From a bacterium (lineage in GTDB: Bacteria; Zixibacteria; MSB-5A5; WJJR01): a stretch of 59,605 nt of DNA. Each line of letters starts with the position of its first letter. Positions within the stretch are counted from its first letter, which is position 1. The DNA lies in contig DATMBC010000024.1 of NCBI GenBank assembly GCA_035559435.1, forward strand, positions 1 through 59,605, written 5' to 3'. The position numbers and the translations under genes are program-made. The notes under the pieces are model-generated. The model made no database searches, was not told the DNA's origin, and saw only the letters and a list, made by a program, of their open reading frames with translations. Below are positions 25,077 through 32,974 of this stretch, piece after piece.

Positions 25077-25099
25077 GCCCCATTACCAGCGCCCCGGCG

Positions 25100-25129
25100 A
25101 AAAGGGCCCTCCGTTGCGAGGGCCCTTTT
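25100..25129. terminator. bidirectional intrinsic terminator
   Basis: Twelve-base perfect stem AAAAGGGCCCTC / GAGGGCCCTTTT with a six-base loop. A-rich on the left and T-rich on the right arm, so it can serve the secreted-protein gene and the converging NmrA gene. Confidence 0.85.
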
Positions 25130-25140
25130 CCATGACGCGC

Positions 25141-26007
25141 TCACTGACTGGTCCAAGCCTTCGCGGTCTCTTTGGCGTAATCCTCAAACCGGATCAGCGG
25201 GCGTCCGAGAATCTTGGTCAGACGCTCGATGTCCTGCGGCGTGCCCTTCAGGCCGTGCTCCTGGAAATACTCGTACATCATGCGCCAGTCGAAGACCAGC
25301 CAGTCGGGGACCCACTGGCGGAACATCACTTCCCAGGCGTCCATGTCATGACCGATGTAGCGGATCGGCTTGCCCAGAAGCCGGGTCCAGAGCTCGGCGG
25401 TCGCCGGCCCCGTCCACACCTCGGGCCCGACGAGATTGAGCATTTGGCCGTTCAGACGGCCGGTGGTCAGCGCGATGACGGCCACGGCGGAGATGTCGCG
25501 CACATCGACGCGATGGAGGCCAACGTCGCCAAGCGGCTGCGGGTAGACTCCATAATCGAGGATGGCCGACTTGAACCACTGTTCGTTCTGATGGAAGTTG
25601 TTTGGCCGCAGGATCGTCCATTCCATGCCGGAGGTCTTGACGACATTCTCGATGGGCACCTTGGCGCCGAAGTGGGGCAGATACTGGGCGCTGTCGGCTT
25701 CCTGCACCGACATGTAAACGAACCGACGGACGCCGCAGAGGCGCGCGCCATTGACTGCCATCAACCCCTCATGGGTCTCGGTCTGCGAGGAGGGATTGAG
25801 CATGAAGACGGTGTCGTAACCCTTGAAAACGCTGCGCACAAACGCCTGATCGAGGGTGCTGCCTTTGTGGACATGGACGTTGGGGTGGATGGACTGCGCC
25901 TTGGCCTCATCCCGCGTGACAAGGGCGACTTCGACGCCCGCCGCCTGCAGATCGCGCACCACCTGTTTGCCCACCGTGCCGGTACCGCCAATGACCAGAA
26001 CTTTCAT
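25141..26007 (-). CDS. NmrA-like NAD(P)-binding protein
   Basis: 288 residues of the atypical short-chain dehydrogenase type. Dinucleotide motif MKVLVIGGTGTVGKQVV at the start, VTRDEAKA for cofactor specificity, then FMLNPSSQTE, RRFVYMSVQEAD and RPNNFHQN. Resembles NmrA/YtfG-type NAD(P)H:quinone oxidoreductases or sensors; the Tyr-xxx-Lys catalytic pair of classical SDRs is not evident, as usual for NmrA types. ATG at 26007 follows AAGGAGAGG, which settles the start against the much longer open frame. Confidence 0.87.
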   Translation of the reverse strand: MKVLVIGGTGTVGKQVVRDLQAAGVEVALVTRDEAKAQSIHPNVHVHKGSTLDQAFVRSVFKGYDTVFMLNPSSQTETHEGLMAVNGARLCGVRRFVYMSVQEADSAQYLPHFGAKVPIENVVKTSGMEWTILRPNNFHQNEQWFKSAILDYGVYPQPLGDVGLHRVDVRDISAVAVIALTTGRLNGQMLNLVGPEVWTGPATAELWTRLLGKPIRYIGHDMDAWEVMFRQWVPDWLVFDWRMMYEYFQEHGLKGTPQDIERLTKILGRPLIRFEDYAKETAKAWTSQ

Positions 26008-26099
26008 TCGTCGTCCTCTCCTTGATTGGTCATAAGGTCTGCCTGCACCAAACCCGACTGCGTCCGGTTTTGTTCGCACGTACCACAAAAAAGGGGATA

Positions 26100-26127
26100 A
26101 AAAAAGGCGACGCAAGTCGGCGCCGCC
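26100..26127 (-). terminator. intrinsic terminator after the secreted YQGRL protein gene
   Basis: On the minus strand GGCGGCGC-CGACTT-GCGTCGCC (eight pairs with one G-T) followed by six T. Twenty bases after the stop codon. Confidence 0.8.
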
Positions 26128-26147
26128 TGAAACTGCGGGGGCCCGCG

Positions 26148-27173
26148 CTACTGGGCCAGGTTCTCGATGTTGCCGTAGGCGGTGGGGAAATAGACGGCGT
26201 TTAAGTTGATGTTCTCCACCCGCGGAAACGGGTTGCCGGTCACCGCATCGCCCAACAGGTAGACTTTGGTGGCGCCGGCGTTGACCTGCAGGACCCGGGT
26301 GACATTGAAGTTGTTCACATAGGCGCCGGAGGGCAGCGATGAGACCACGGAGAACTTGGCGGAGTTCCCGCTGCTGTGGGTGGTGCGTGAGGTCGAAAGC
26401 GAGACGGTGGCGGCGCAATTGCCCGAGCCGAGGGTGTGGTCGCGGATGAAATACCCGCTGGCCATGACCAGAATCCATCCGGCCTTGGGGACAATGACGG
26501 TCACCGAATCAACCTGCGTGAGCGTCGAAGACAAAAGCACGGAGGTTGTATAGGCGTGGGCGATGCCCGGCTCATCGATCAGGCGGGTGGCCCCGATCGA
26601 CTCGACTTCGATCTCGCTGGAGTCGATGGCCCCCTGCGGCAGACGGCTTTCCGCCAGCGTGCCGATGGACAGCTCGGAAGCATCAATGGTCTTGTCGTGG
26701 TGGGCATCGGCGACGGCGGCATGGGCGGCGATGGCTGCCAGAATTTCGGCCGATTCCTCCACCTGCGCCGCATCGAACCCGCCCACCTGGTCGGCGTTGC
26801 GAGCGCGCCAGGCATAGGGCACCACTGACAGGAGCGAGCGCGGCAGCACCGGGTCGGACCCGGACGGCTGAATCTCGAGATAGGTGCTGTCGGCATAGAA
26901 GACCGACTGCGGAATCGTGTCCTGCGCACCCAGCATCACGGAGAAGACTCCGTCGACGGTAGCCACCGTCTGAGTCTCCTGCCAGAGCAATGCCCCGCCG
27001 GCGGCGGCATCATAAAGACGGAAGGTGACACTGTAATTGCCGTCGGCCAGCGGCACGCCGTTGGCATCGTCGAGACGTCCCTGATAGTTCATCAGGTTGG
27101 GAAACAGAGCGTGGGCCTGCGTCGCAACGAGGCAGAAGACAGCAAGGGCGGCGAGTTTGAGCGATTTCGTCAT
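26148..27173 (-). CDS. secreted surface-type protein of unknown function
   Basis: 341 residues with a signal peptide ending THAL-like (VATQAHAL). The mature N-terminus has NYQGRLDDANGVPLADG and VTFRLYDAAAGGALLW, a beta domain found at the start of many secreted proteins in environmental bacteria, often joined to tail-fibre-like domains. The centre has a segment rich in A/E/S/I (about 145-200) and the C-terminus is a beta-rich domain. No enzymatic motif recognised. It is divergent from the SRPBCC gene. Confidence 0.75.
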   Translation of the reverse strand: MTKSLKLAALAVFCLVATQAHALFPNLMNYQGRLDDANGVPLADGNYSVTFRLYDAAAGGALLWQETQTVATVDGVFSVMLGAQDTIPQSVFYADSTYLEIQPSGSDPVLPRSLLSVVPYAWRARNADQVGGFDAAQVEESAEILAAIAAHAAVADAHHDKTIDASELSIGTLAESRLPQGAIDSSEIEVESIGATRLIDEPGIAHAYTTSVLLSSTLTQVDSVTVIVPKAGWILVMASGYFIRDHTLGSGNCAATVSLSTSRTTHSSGNSAKFSVVSSLPSGAYVNNFNVTRVLQVNAGATKVYLLGDAVTGNPFPRVENINLNAVYFPTAYGNIENLAQ

Positions 27174-27283
27174 TGGGGCGACTCCGGGTTGGGCGGGCAC
27201 TATTGCAGCGACCGGCACTCCGTTATACGCCGCAACCCACCAGACGGTGGGGCGTTCCATCGCGGGCGCATCCGCCTAACCTC

Positions 27284-27312
27284 TTGACTGTTATCGGCAT
27301 TTCCGATACGAT
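27284..27312 (+). promoter_or_regulatory. candidate sigma-70 promoter for the SRPBCC gene
   Basis: TTGACT, 17-base spacer, TACGAT; about 30 bases upstream of the gene start at 27344 with its GGGAGGG ribosome site. Confidence 0.5.
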
Positions 27313-27343
27313 CCTGACCCATCGACGGGTACCGGGAGGGATA

Positions 27344-27907
27344 ATGGCCAAGGGCAAGCAACATGATTGGACGCAATTCGAACTGGGAATCTTCATCAAG
27401 GCCCGTCCGGATGAGATCTTCACACTGCTGAGCACCGCCAGCGGGCTGAGCAAGTGGTTCCTGCGAAATGCCGAGTTTGCGCCATCAGCCGGGCCGCCAC
27501 CCAAAGCGGGAAAAGTGAAGCTTCCCCCTTTCCCGACCGATGAGTCCCGCGCCGAGAACGAGGCCTGCCGTGCCAAGGATCGGTACTTGTGGGAGTGGTA
27601 TTACGACGGCGGGTTGAGCGGCGAGGGGTGGATCCTCGAGGTGCGTCCGCCGACCCGAATCCGTTTCACCTTCGGCGACCGGATGGAGGTGGAGATCGCC
27701 ATCCGCAAACAGGGCCCCTGGTGCGAGGTAAACCTGCGGCAGTGGGGCATCCCCGACACGCCACATGGCCGCTGGGAGATGCACATGGGGTGCCGTGTCG
27801 CCTGGGCCTTCTTCCTCACCAATCTAAAGTCCGTGGCCGAAGGCGGACCGGACCTGCGCGAAGTCGACCGGGCGCGCACGCGGCAGCTTCACCTGGTGAA
27901 CATCTGA
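27344..27907 (+). CDS. SRPBCC/AHSA1-like protein
   Basis: 187 residues. Opens like the Bet v1/START fold (FELGIFIKARPDEIFTLLSTASGLSKWFL), followed by a loop insert rich in P and K, WEWYYDGG, and a C-terminal amphipathic helix (AWAFFLTNLKSVAEGGPDL). These proteins bind hydrophobic ligands or stimulate Hsp90; the ligand is unknown. ATG follows GGGAGGG. Monocistronic by its own candidate promoter. Confidence 0.85.
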   Translation: MAKGKQHDWTQFELGIFIKARPDEIFTLLSTASGLSKWFLRNAEFAPSAGPPPKAGKVKLPPFPTDESRAENEACRAKDRYLWEWYYDGGLSGEGWILEVRPPTRIRFTFGDRMEVEIAIRKQGPWCEVNLRQWGIPDTPHGRWEMHMGCRVAWAFFLTNLKSVAEGGPDLREVDRARTRQLHLVNI

Positions 27908-27925
27908 GCCGCACGAAACTTGTGG

Positions 27926-27954
27926 TTTACCACCCCAGGCAGAAACCGTATCAT
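27926..27954 (+). promoter_or_regulatory. candidate promoter for the FKBP lipoprotein gene
   Basis: TTTACC, 17-base spacer, TATCAT, about 70 bases upstream of the start codon at 28023. Confidence 0.35.
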
Positions 27955-28022
27955 GGCCCCCGCCACAGGGGCGAATCGGGGCATTGCTCCAGGATGCAAG
28001 ATTCCAGCGGGAGGGTCGATAC

Positions 28023-28637
28023 ATGCGATTCAAGGCAGTCTTGATGTTGGCGGCATTTGTGTTGATCTCCGGATGCGGCAACAAGTCGATGGATGGCGAT
28101 GGTGACGGTGTACCCGACAGCAAGGACAAGTGCCCGAATTCGCCGCCGGGGTGCCAGGTGGACGCCAACGGCTGCGAACAGCCGGGGGAAGCAGCCCAGC
28201 GGCAGGAGACCAGGAGCGGGGAGGCGATGCAGCCCCCGCCGACGCCCGTTGACACCCCGATCCCTCAGGTGACGGGCGACACCGTGACCACTCCCTCGGG
28301 GCTGAAGTACATTGATATGAAGGTGGGTGACGGCGAACTGCCCCAGGCCGGCGACCTGGTGCAGGCGCATTACACCGGATGGCTGACCGACGGGAAGAAG
28401 TTCGACTCTTCCCGCGACCGTGGCCAGGCGTTCATGTTCCCGCTGGGCATGGGCCGGGTCATCAAGGGGTGGGATGAGGGCATCGCCTCCATGAGGGTGG
28501 GGGGACGCCGTCTGCTCATCATCCCGCCGACGCTGGGGTATGGCGCAACCGGCGCCGCCGCCGTGATTCCGCCCAATGCGACGTTGATCTTTGATGTCGA
28601 ACTCCTGGGCGTGCAGAAACCTGCATCAGGCCAATAG
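28023..28637 (+). CDS. lipoprotein FKBP-type peptidyl-prolyl isomerase with Ca-binding repeat
   Basis: 204 residues. Lipobox LISGC (residues 14-18) gives outer or inner membrane anchoring. Residues about 22-50 are a thrombospondin type 3-like calcium repeat (DGDGDGVPDSKDKCPNSPPG) of the kind found in OmpA-like proteins. After a Pro/Thr linker the FKBP domain runs from about 88 to the end: SGLKYIDMKVGDGE, VQAHYTGWL, FDSS, VIKGWDEGIASM, and IPPNATLIFDVELL. It should catalyse proline isomerisation of exported proteins. A strong terminator follows. Confidence 0.92.
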   Translation: MRFKAVLMLAAFVLISGCGNKSMDGDGDGVPDSKDKCPNSPPGCQVDANGCEQPGEAAQRQETRSGEAMQPPPTPVDTPIPQVTGDTVTTPSGLKYIDMKVGDGELPQAGDLVQAHYTGWLTDGKKFDSSRDRGQAFMFPLGMGRVIKGWDEGIASMRVGGRRLLIIPPTLGYGATGAAAVIPPNATLIFDVELLGVQKPASGQ

Positions 28638-28661
28638 GCCGGAGAACCGGGTCGAATAATG

Positions 28662-28693
28662 CCGCCCCGCGCCGGTTGGCGCGGGGCGGTTTG
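28662..28693 (+). terminator. intrinsic terminator after the FKBP gene
   Basis: Twelve-base perfect stem CCGCCCCGCGCC / GGCGCGGGGCGG with a GGTT loop, then TTTG. Confidence 0.75.
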
Positions 28694-28758
28694 TATGTTA
28701 TCTTTGTATCAACTTGCATGATGCGGATACCCCCAAGAGGAGATTGGCAGGACAATTG

Positions 28759-30204
28759 ATGAAACACTCCCTGCGGATGATCACCATGACGATTGTCGCG
28801 ATCGCGCTGACGGTTGCCGGCTGCAGCGACGACGACAACGGATCGGACAACTTTGGCCGTGTCGATGGAACGGTCTACCTGCCTTCATCGCTGTCGGCGT
28901 CGTTGCAGCCGGCGGAGGGTGTGACGGTGCGTCTGTCGGGCGGGGATTACCTCGAGACGGTGACCACCGGCGCCGATGGACGGTTTGGTTTCGATGATGT
29001 GCCGGTGCGGACGATGACGCTGGCATTGACGCCGGGCACCTGCCTGGCCGACACTCAGTTGACGGTGACCGTGGTCAAGAACGACACCCTGACCAGGGAT
29101 GTGACGCTGCGCGTCGACGCCGGCGGCGACTGCATCCCCCTGCCCTACGCCGGCGCGGCGCGCATGGAGATTGACGAGGCGTCCAACCGCGGCGTCCTCC
29201 TCTATGACACGGCGGTGCGTCCCAGGCCGGCCCTAGCCGTCATCGATCTGGCGACCGGCGCGGTCGGCGCCGTCGAGTTTGCCGATCTGGCCAATGTCTA
29301 CGACCTCGCGTTTGTCACAGGCGATGTGGTGGTTTTCAATTGTTTCAAAACGGGCGATGGCTACTACCTGCGGTTCTGGAATATCGCCACCATGGCGGAG
29401 CACCGCAGCGACATCTACTACTCGAGCGAGCCCGTGCAGGTCGGGGGGCATCTGGCGGTGGCGCCGGGCGGTGGCGACGTGTTTGTGTCGCATCAGACCC
29501 GTCCGGGGCTGTTCAGCTTCGACGGGCAAGTGTATTGCCTGAACGTCGAGAGCGGCGATTTTACCGACGCCGACAACTGGGCGCTGGATGGACGATTCGG
29601 CTTCGACAGCAGTCTGGTCGGCGCGTCGGTGAACTGGCCTTACGGGCTGGCCATCGATCCGGCCACGTCGGAATTGCTGGTGGCCAATTACAACGACACA
29701 GTGATCGTGGCCATTGACCTGAACTATTGGGGGACGTTCGACCGGACCGCCAACCTGACCGCGCCGATTCCGGGAGTGCGCAAGATCGCAATGAGCACCG
29801 GCCAGGCGGGGTACCGTCCGCTGCTCTGGGCATTCCGCGGCGAGCGCGGGGTGGCGGCCAGCCCGTCGTTCGGGATGCTCGGGTACCAGTCGGGCGCCAG
29901 TTCGTTTTCCGGCTCGTTGGTGGAGCCGAGTCTGACGCTGACTTCAGGAAACCATCACCTGGCCATCAATGATGCCCGCGGCACCTGGTACACCTTGGTC
30001 TCTGATCCGTCCCGTCCACAATCGTCGCGCGAGTCGGTCGAGGAGCGTTCGCTTCAGACCTTGGCCAGGATTCGGCATTTCGGGACACGATTCATCGAAA
30101 CCCCGGCTCTGGACCCGCGCGCGTTTGCCGTCAATTCACAGACTGGCAGACTGTACGTGGCCTACACAAACAAAGCCATTCTCGAGATTTTCCCGCTGGA
30201 TTAA
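28759..30204 (+). CDS. lipoprotein with carboxypeptidase-regulatory-like domain and beta-propeller-like region
   Basis: 481 residues. Lipobox TVAGC near residue 20. Residues about 34-115 look like a CarboxypepD_reg/PEGA-type beta sandwich (VDGTVYLPSSL, ADGRFGFDDVPV). The rest has YncE-like propeller strands (LAVIDLATGAV, LAVAPGGGDVFVSH, YGLAIDPATSELLVAN). Likely a surface binding protein; no enzymatic residues seen. The ATG at 28759 is preceded by GGCAGGAC at suitable distance. Confidence 0.75.
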   Translation: MKHSLRMITMTIVAIALTVAGCSDDDNGSDNFGRVDGTVYLPSSLSASLQPAEGVTVRLSGGDYLETVTTGADGRFGFDDVPVRTMTLALTPGTCLADTQLTVTVVKNDTLTRDVTLRVDAGGDCIPLPYAGAARMEIDEASNRGVLLYDTAVRPRPALAVIDLATGAVGAVEFADLANVYDLAFVTGDVVVFNCFKTGDGYYLRFWNIATMAEHRSDIYYSSEPVQVGGHLAVAPGGGDVFVSHQTRPGLFSFDGQVYCLNVESGDFTDADNWALDGRFGFDSSLVGASVNWPYGLAIDPATSELLVANYNDTVIVAIDLNYWGTFDRTANLTAPIPGVRKIAMSTGQAGYRPLLWAFRGERGVAASPSFGMLGYQSGASSFSGSLVEPSLTLTSGNHHLAINDARGTWYTLVSDPSRPQSSRESVEERSLQTLARIRHFGTRFIETPALDPRAFAVNSQTGRLYVAYTNKAILEIFPLD

Positions 30205-30255
30205 GGCAGCGTCGACGGGAGCAATAGCAGGGCGCGGCACGGAGGGGCCGGCGGT

Positions 30256-30900
30256 TCAGGACCGCAGTCTCCGAATGGTTTCGGCATAATTCTTCGTCCC
30301 AAACAGGCCGGAGCCGACCACCAGGACATCGGCGCCGGCGTCGACGACCGTCCGGCAGGTGGTCAGATTGACGCCGCCGTCGACCTCCAGAAGGCACTTA
30401 TGCCCCCCGGCATCGATCGCGGATCGGAGGGCGGCGATCCGTGCGGTGGAGCTCTCGATGTACTTCTGGCCGCCGAACCCCGGAAACACCGACATGATGA
30501 GAATCAGGTCGACCTCCCCCAGGTAGGGGGTGACCCGCTCCAGGGGGGTGTCGGGGTTGAGCGTGAGCCCGACGCCGATGCCCTTGTCGCGCAGGCGGGC
30601 AATCAACGGTTTGGGGTCGGGGACCGCCTCAATGTGGAAAGTGATCGAATGGGCCCCATTTGCAATGAAGGCATCGGCATAGCGCCCCGGGTCGGAGAGC
30701 ATCAGGTGGACATCGAGGAAGGTGTCGGTGACCCGGTGGAAGGCGCCGGCAATGTCGGGACCAAAGGAGATATTGGGCACAAAATGACCGTCCATAATAT
30801 CGAGATGCAGCCAGTCGGCCCCGGCGGCGACCACGGCGCGGGTGTCTTCGGCCAGACGTGTCCAGTCGCAGGCCAGCACGGATGCGGCGATTTTCACCAT
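30256..30900 (-). CDS. rpe: ribulose-phosphate 3-epimerase
   Basis: 214-residue TIM barrel that interconverts ribulose 5-phosphate and xylulose 5-phosphate in the pentose phosphate pathway. Signature parts: ASVLACDW, HLDIMDGHFVPN with the metal His/Asp, DVHLML, the MSVFPGFGGQ loop, and LEVDGGVN with the second catalytic Asp. Normal length. Converges with the preceding lipoprotein gene and is divergent from the SWIB gene. Confidence 0.97.
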   Translation of the reverse strand: MVKIAASVLACDWTRLAEDTRAVVAAGADWLHLDIMDGHFVPNISFGPDIAGAFHRVTDTFLDVHLMLSDPGRYADAFIANGAHSITFHIEAVPDPKPLIARLRDKGIGVGLTLNPDTPLERVTPYLGEVDLILIMSVFPGFGGQKYIESSTARIAALRSAIDAGGHKCLLEVDGGVNLTTCRTVVDAGADVLVVGSGLFGTKNYAETIRRLRS

Positions 30901-31276
30901 CGAGGTACCCCCTGTCGCAGGGCTAATCTGGGATTTTCCCGGGGGAATTGCCAGTCCGAAGCGGGCGATCCGGGGTGACCATGGGGGCGGATCGCCCGTC
31001 GGCGGGGGGTACCCCCAAGGCGTCCCGCCGATCCGGGGGCGACGGTCTCCTATGAAAAAATCGCGTTCTCATAGGGGAAAATGCGATTTTCTGCTTGCGC
31101 ACCCTCGGAGTCTGCTTCATGGTACACGCGAATTCAGAGGGAAACGCCTCTGGAGAGCGAGGGATTTCAGAGGGAAAGAAGCGGTCGGCAACGCAGGGAC
31201 GAGAGTCGATCGCATCGCAAATATCAAGCGTGTTCCCGTTGTCAGCGTTCAAACCACCACTCACACGGAGGCAGGT
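30901..31276. promoter_or_regulatory. 376-base divergent intergenic region (rpe / SWIB gene)
   Basis: Contains GC palindromes around 30990-31045, the inverted repeat AAAATCGC-N18-GCGATTTT (31057-31090) and a direct repeat TTCAGAGGGAAA near 31134 and 31170. No convincing gene. Long for this genome, suggesting a regulated promoter or leader for the SWIB gene, but I cannot place a good -35/-10 pair. Confidence 0.45.
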
Positions 31277-31639
31277 ATGCCAATGAAGAAGGCCAAGAAG
31301 GCGGCGAAGAAGACGAAGAAGACCGCCAAGAAAGCGGCCCCGCGCAAGAAGACGGCGAAGAAGGCGGCCCCGAAAAAGAAAACCGCCCGCAAGCCGAATG
31401 CGGCATTCATGAAGCCGATGCAGCCATCGGAGGCCCTCGGCGCCGTGATCGGCATGAAGCCGATGCCGCGCACCGAGGTCACCAAGAAGCTGTGGGCCTA
31501 CATCAAGAAGAACGGCCTGCAGGATGCCAAGAAGCGCACGATGATCAACGCCGACTCGGCGCTGCGCACCATCTTCGGCGGCCGTTCGCAGGTCTCGATG
31601 TTTGAGATGACCAAACTGGTCTCCAAGCATCTGAAGTAG
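31277..31639 (+). CDS. SWIB/MDM2 domain protein with histone H1-like tail
   Basis: 120 residues from an ATG after GGAGGCAGG. The first 45 residues are almost all K, A, P and T (KKAKKAAKKTKK-type repeats), as in H1-like nucleoid proteins. The C-terminal 75 residues are a SWIB domain (LGAVIGMKPMPRTEVTKKLW, AYIKKNGLQD, MINADSALRTIFG, ISMFEMTKLVSKHL-like end). Bacterial SWIB proteins of this form are known from Chlamydia and many environmental phyla and are thought to bind DNA. Followed by a strong terminator, so monocistronic. Confidence 0.93.
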   Translation: MPMKKAKKAAKKTKKTAKKAAPRKKTAKKAAPKKKTARKPNAAFMKPMQPSEALGAVIGMKPMPRTEVTKKLWAYIKKNGLQDAKKRTMINADSALRTIFGGRSQVSMFEMTKLVSKHLK

Positions 31640-31660
31640 TCCGCCGCGCACCGCGAGTGA

Positions 31661-31695
31661 AGCCCCGGATTCCGCACGGAATCCGGGGCTTTTTT
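31661..31695 (+). terminator. intrinsic terminator after the SWIB gene
   Basis: Thirteen-base perfect stem AGCCCCGGATTCC / GGAATCCGGGGCT with loop GCAC, followed by TTTTTC. Confidence 0.92.
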
Positions 31696-31756
31696 CAATC
31701 CGCACGCCCGCCGTCGGCCTCCGCCTCCCGTATAAATTAAGAAGGGAGGACCTCCG

Positions 31757-32974
31757 ATGGGAGATTTCTACCAAGGCGGCGTGATCGCCACGTTTCACCG
31801 GCTGGGCGTGACCGACCTGCCCCGCATGGAGCGCGAGCTGGAGTCCATCACCCGACAACGCGGGGTCACGCTGGTGCTCCCGTCGCTGTTCTCCGAACTG
31901 TCGCAGCCGGCCCTGCGCAACATCGTCGAGGAATTGAAAGGGGCGCGGTACCTGCGGGAAATTGTCGTATCTCTCGGACCGTGCTCCGCCGAGGAGTACC
32001 GCCACGCGCGCGAGTACTTCTCGGTCCTGCCTCAGAAGACCACCGTGATGTGGTTCCACGGTCCTCGCCTGCAGGCGCTGATCGACCTCATCGCCGCCGC
32101 CGGGCTGCCGCCGGGACCGGACGGCAAGGGCAAGCAGGCCTGGCTGGCCTACGGCTACATCATCGCCGAGGGAAACAGCGATGTGATCGCCCTGCATGAC
32201 TGCGACATCACCACCTACACCCGCGAGCTGTTGGCGCGGCTCATCTATCCGGTCGTCTCGCTGCAGCTGGACTTCGAGTTTTGCAAAGGATACTACGCGC
32301 GGGTGACCAACCGGATGCACGGGCGGGTGACGCGGCTGTTCGTCACGCCGCTACTGCGCGCGTTGACGATCATGGTGGGGCCGCGCCCCAGCCTCGAGTA
32401 CTTCGACAGTTTTCGTTATCCCCTGGCCGGGGAGTTTTCGATGATGACCAACCTGGCGCGGTTGGCGCGGATTCCATCGGACTGGGGGCTGGAGATCGGC
32501 ATGCTGTCCGAGATCTACCGCAACTGCTCGCGCAAACGCATCTGTCAGGCCGAGCTCTGCGAGAATTACGACCACAAACACCAGGAGCTTTCCCTGGAGG
32601 ATGCCGGCGGAGGCCTGCACAAGATGGCGGTGGACATCGCCTGCTGCCTGTTTGCCACGCTGGCGACCGAGGATGTCATCTATTCGAAGGGCTTTTTCAA
32701 CTCGCTGCGGGCCACCTATCGCCGCATCGCGCAGGATATGACGGTGCGTTATCACGGCGACGCCATGATCAATGGATTGGAGTATGACCGGCACACGGAG
32801 GGGCAGTCGGTCGAGATGTTCACCGACGCGATTCGTCAGGCGGGTGAGCTGATGGAAGACGATCCCCTCGGGGCGCCGCAGATACCCAACTGGAACCGGG
32901 TCTTTGCGGCGCTGCCCGATTTCGGCGACCGGTTGCTGGCGGCGGTCGCGGAGGACAACGCGGGCAGACCATGA
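31757..32974 (+). CDS. GT81-like glycosyltransferase (glucosyl-3-phosphoglycerate synthase-like)
   Basis: 405 residues, GT-A fold. Motifs match GpgS/GT81: nucleotide-sugar metal motif DCD (148-150) in IALHDCDITTY, FCKGYYARV, HGRVTRLFVTPLLRAL, YPLAGEFSM and GLEIGMLSEIYRN. GpgS adds glucose (or mannose in MpgS) to 3-phosphoglycerate for the compatible solute glucosylglycerate or as primer for methylglucose polysaccharide. Acceptor and donor cannot be decided here, and no GpgP-type phosphatase is adjacent. ATG follows GGGAGGACC. Overlaps the next glycosyltransferase by four bases. Confidence 0.8.
   Translation: MGDFYQGGVIATFHRLGVTDLPRMERELESITRQRGVTLVLPSLFSELSQPALRNIVEELKGARYLREIVVSLGPCSAEEYRHAREYFSVLPQKTTVMWFHGPRLQALIDLIAAAGLPPGPDGKGKQAWLAYGYIIAEGNSDVIALHDCDITTYTRELLARLIYPVVSLQLDFEFCKGYYARVTNRMHGRVTRLFVTPLLRALTIMVGPRPSLEYFDSFRYPLAGEFSMMTNLARLARIPSDWGLEIGMLSEIYRNCSRKRICQAELCENYDHKHQELSLEDAGGGLHKMAVDIACCLFATLATEDVIYSKGFFNSLRATYRRIAQDMTVRYHGDAMINGLEYDRHTEGQSVEMFTDAIRQAGELMEDDPLGAPQIPNWNRVFAALPDFGDRLLAAVAEDNAGRP

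Noticed and set aside
24541-25130. Integrated element at the tRNA-Lys 3' end
   Set aside because: No repeat of the tRNA end, no integrase and only one small gene before an ordinary terminator.
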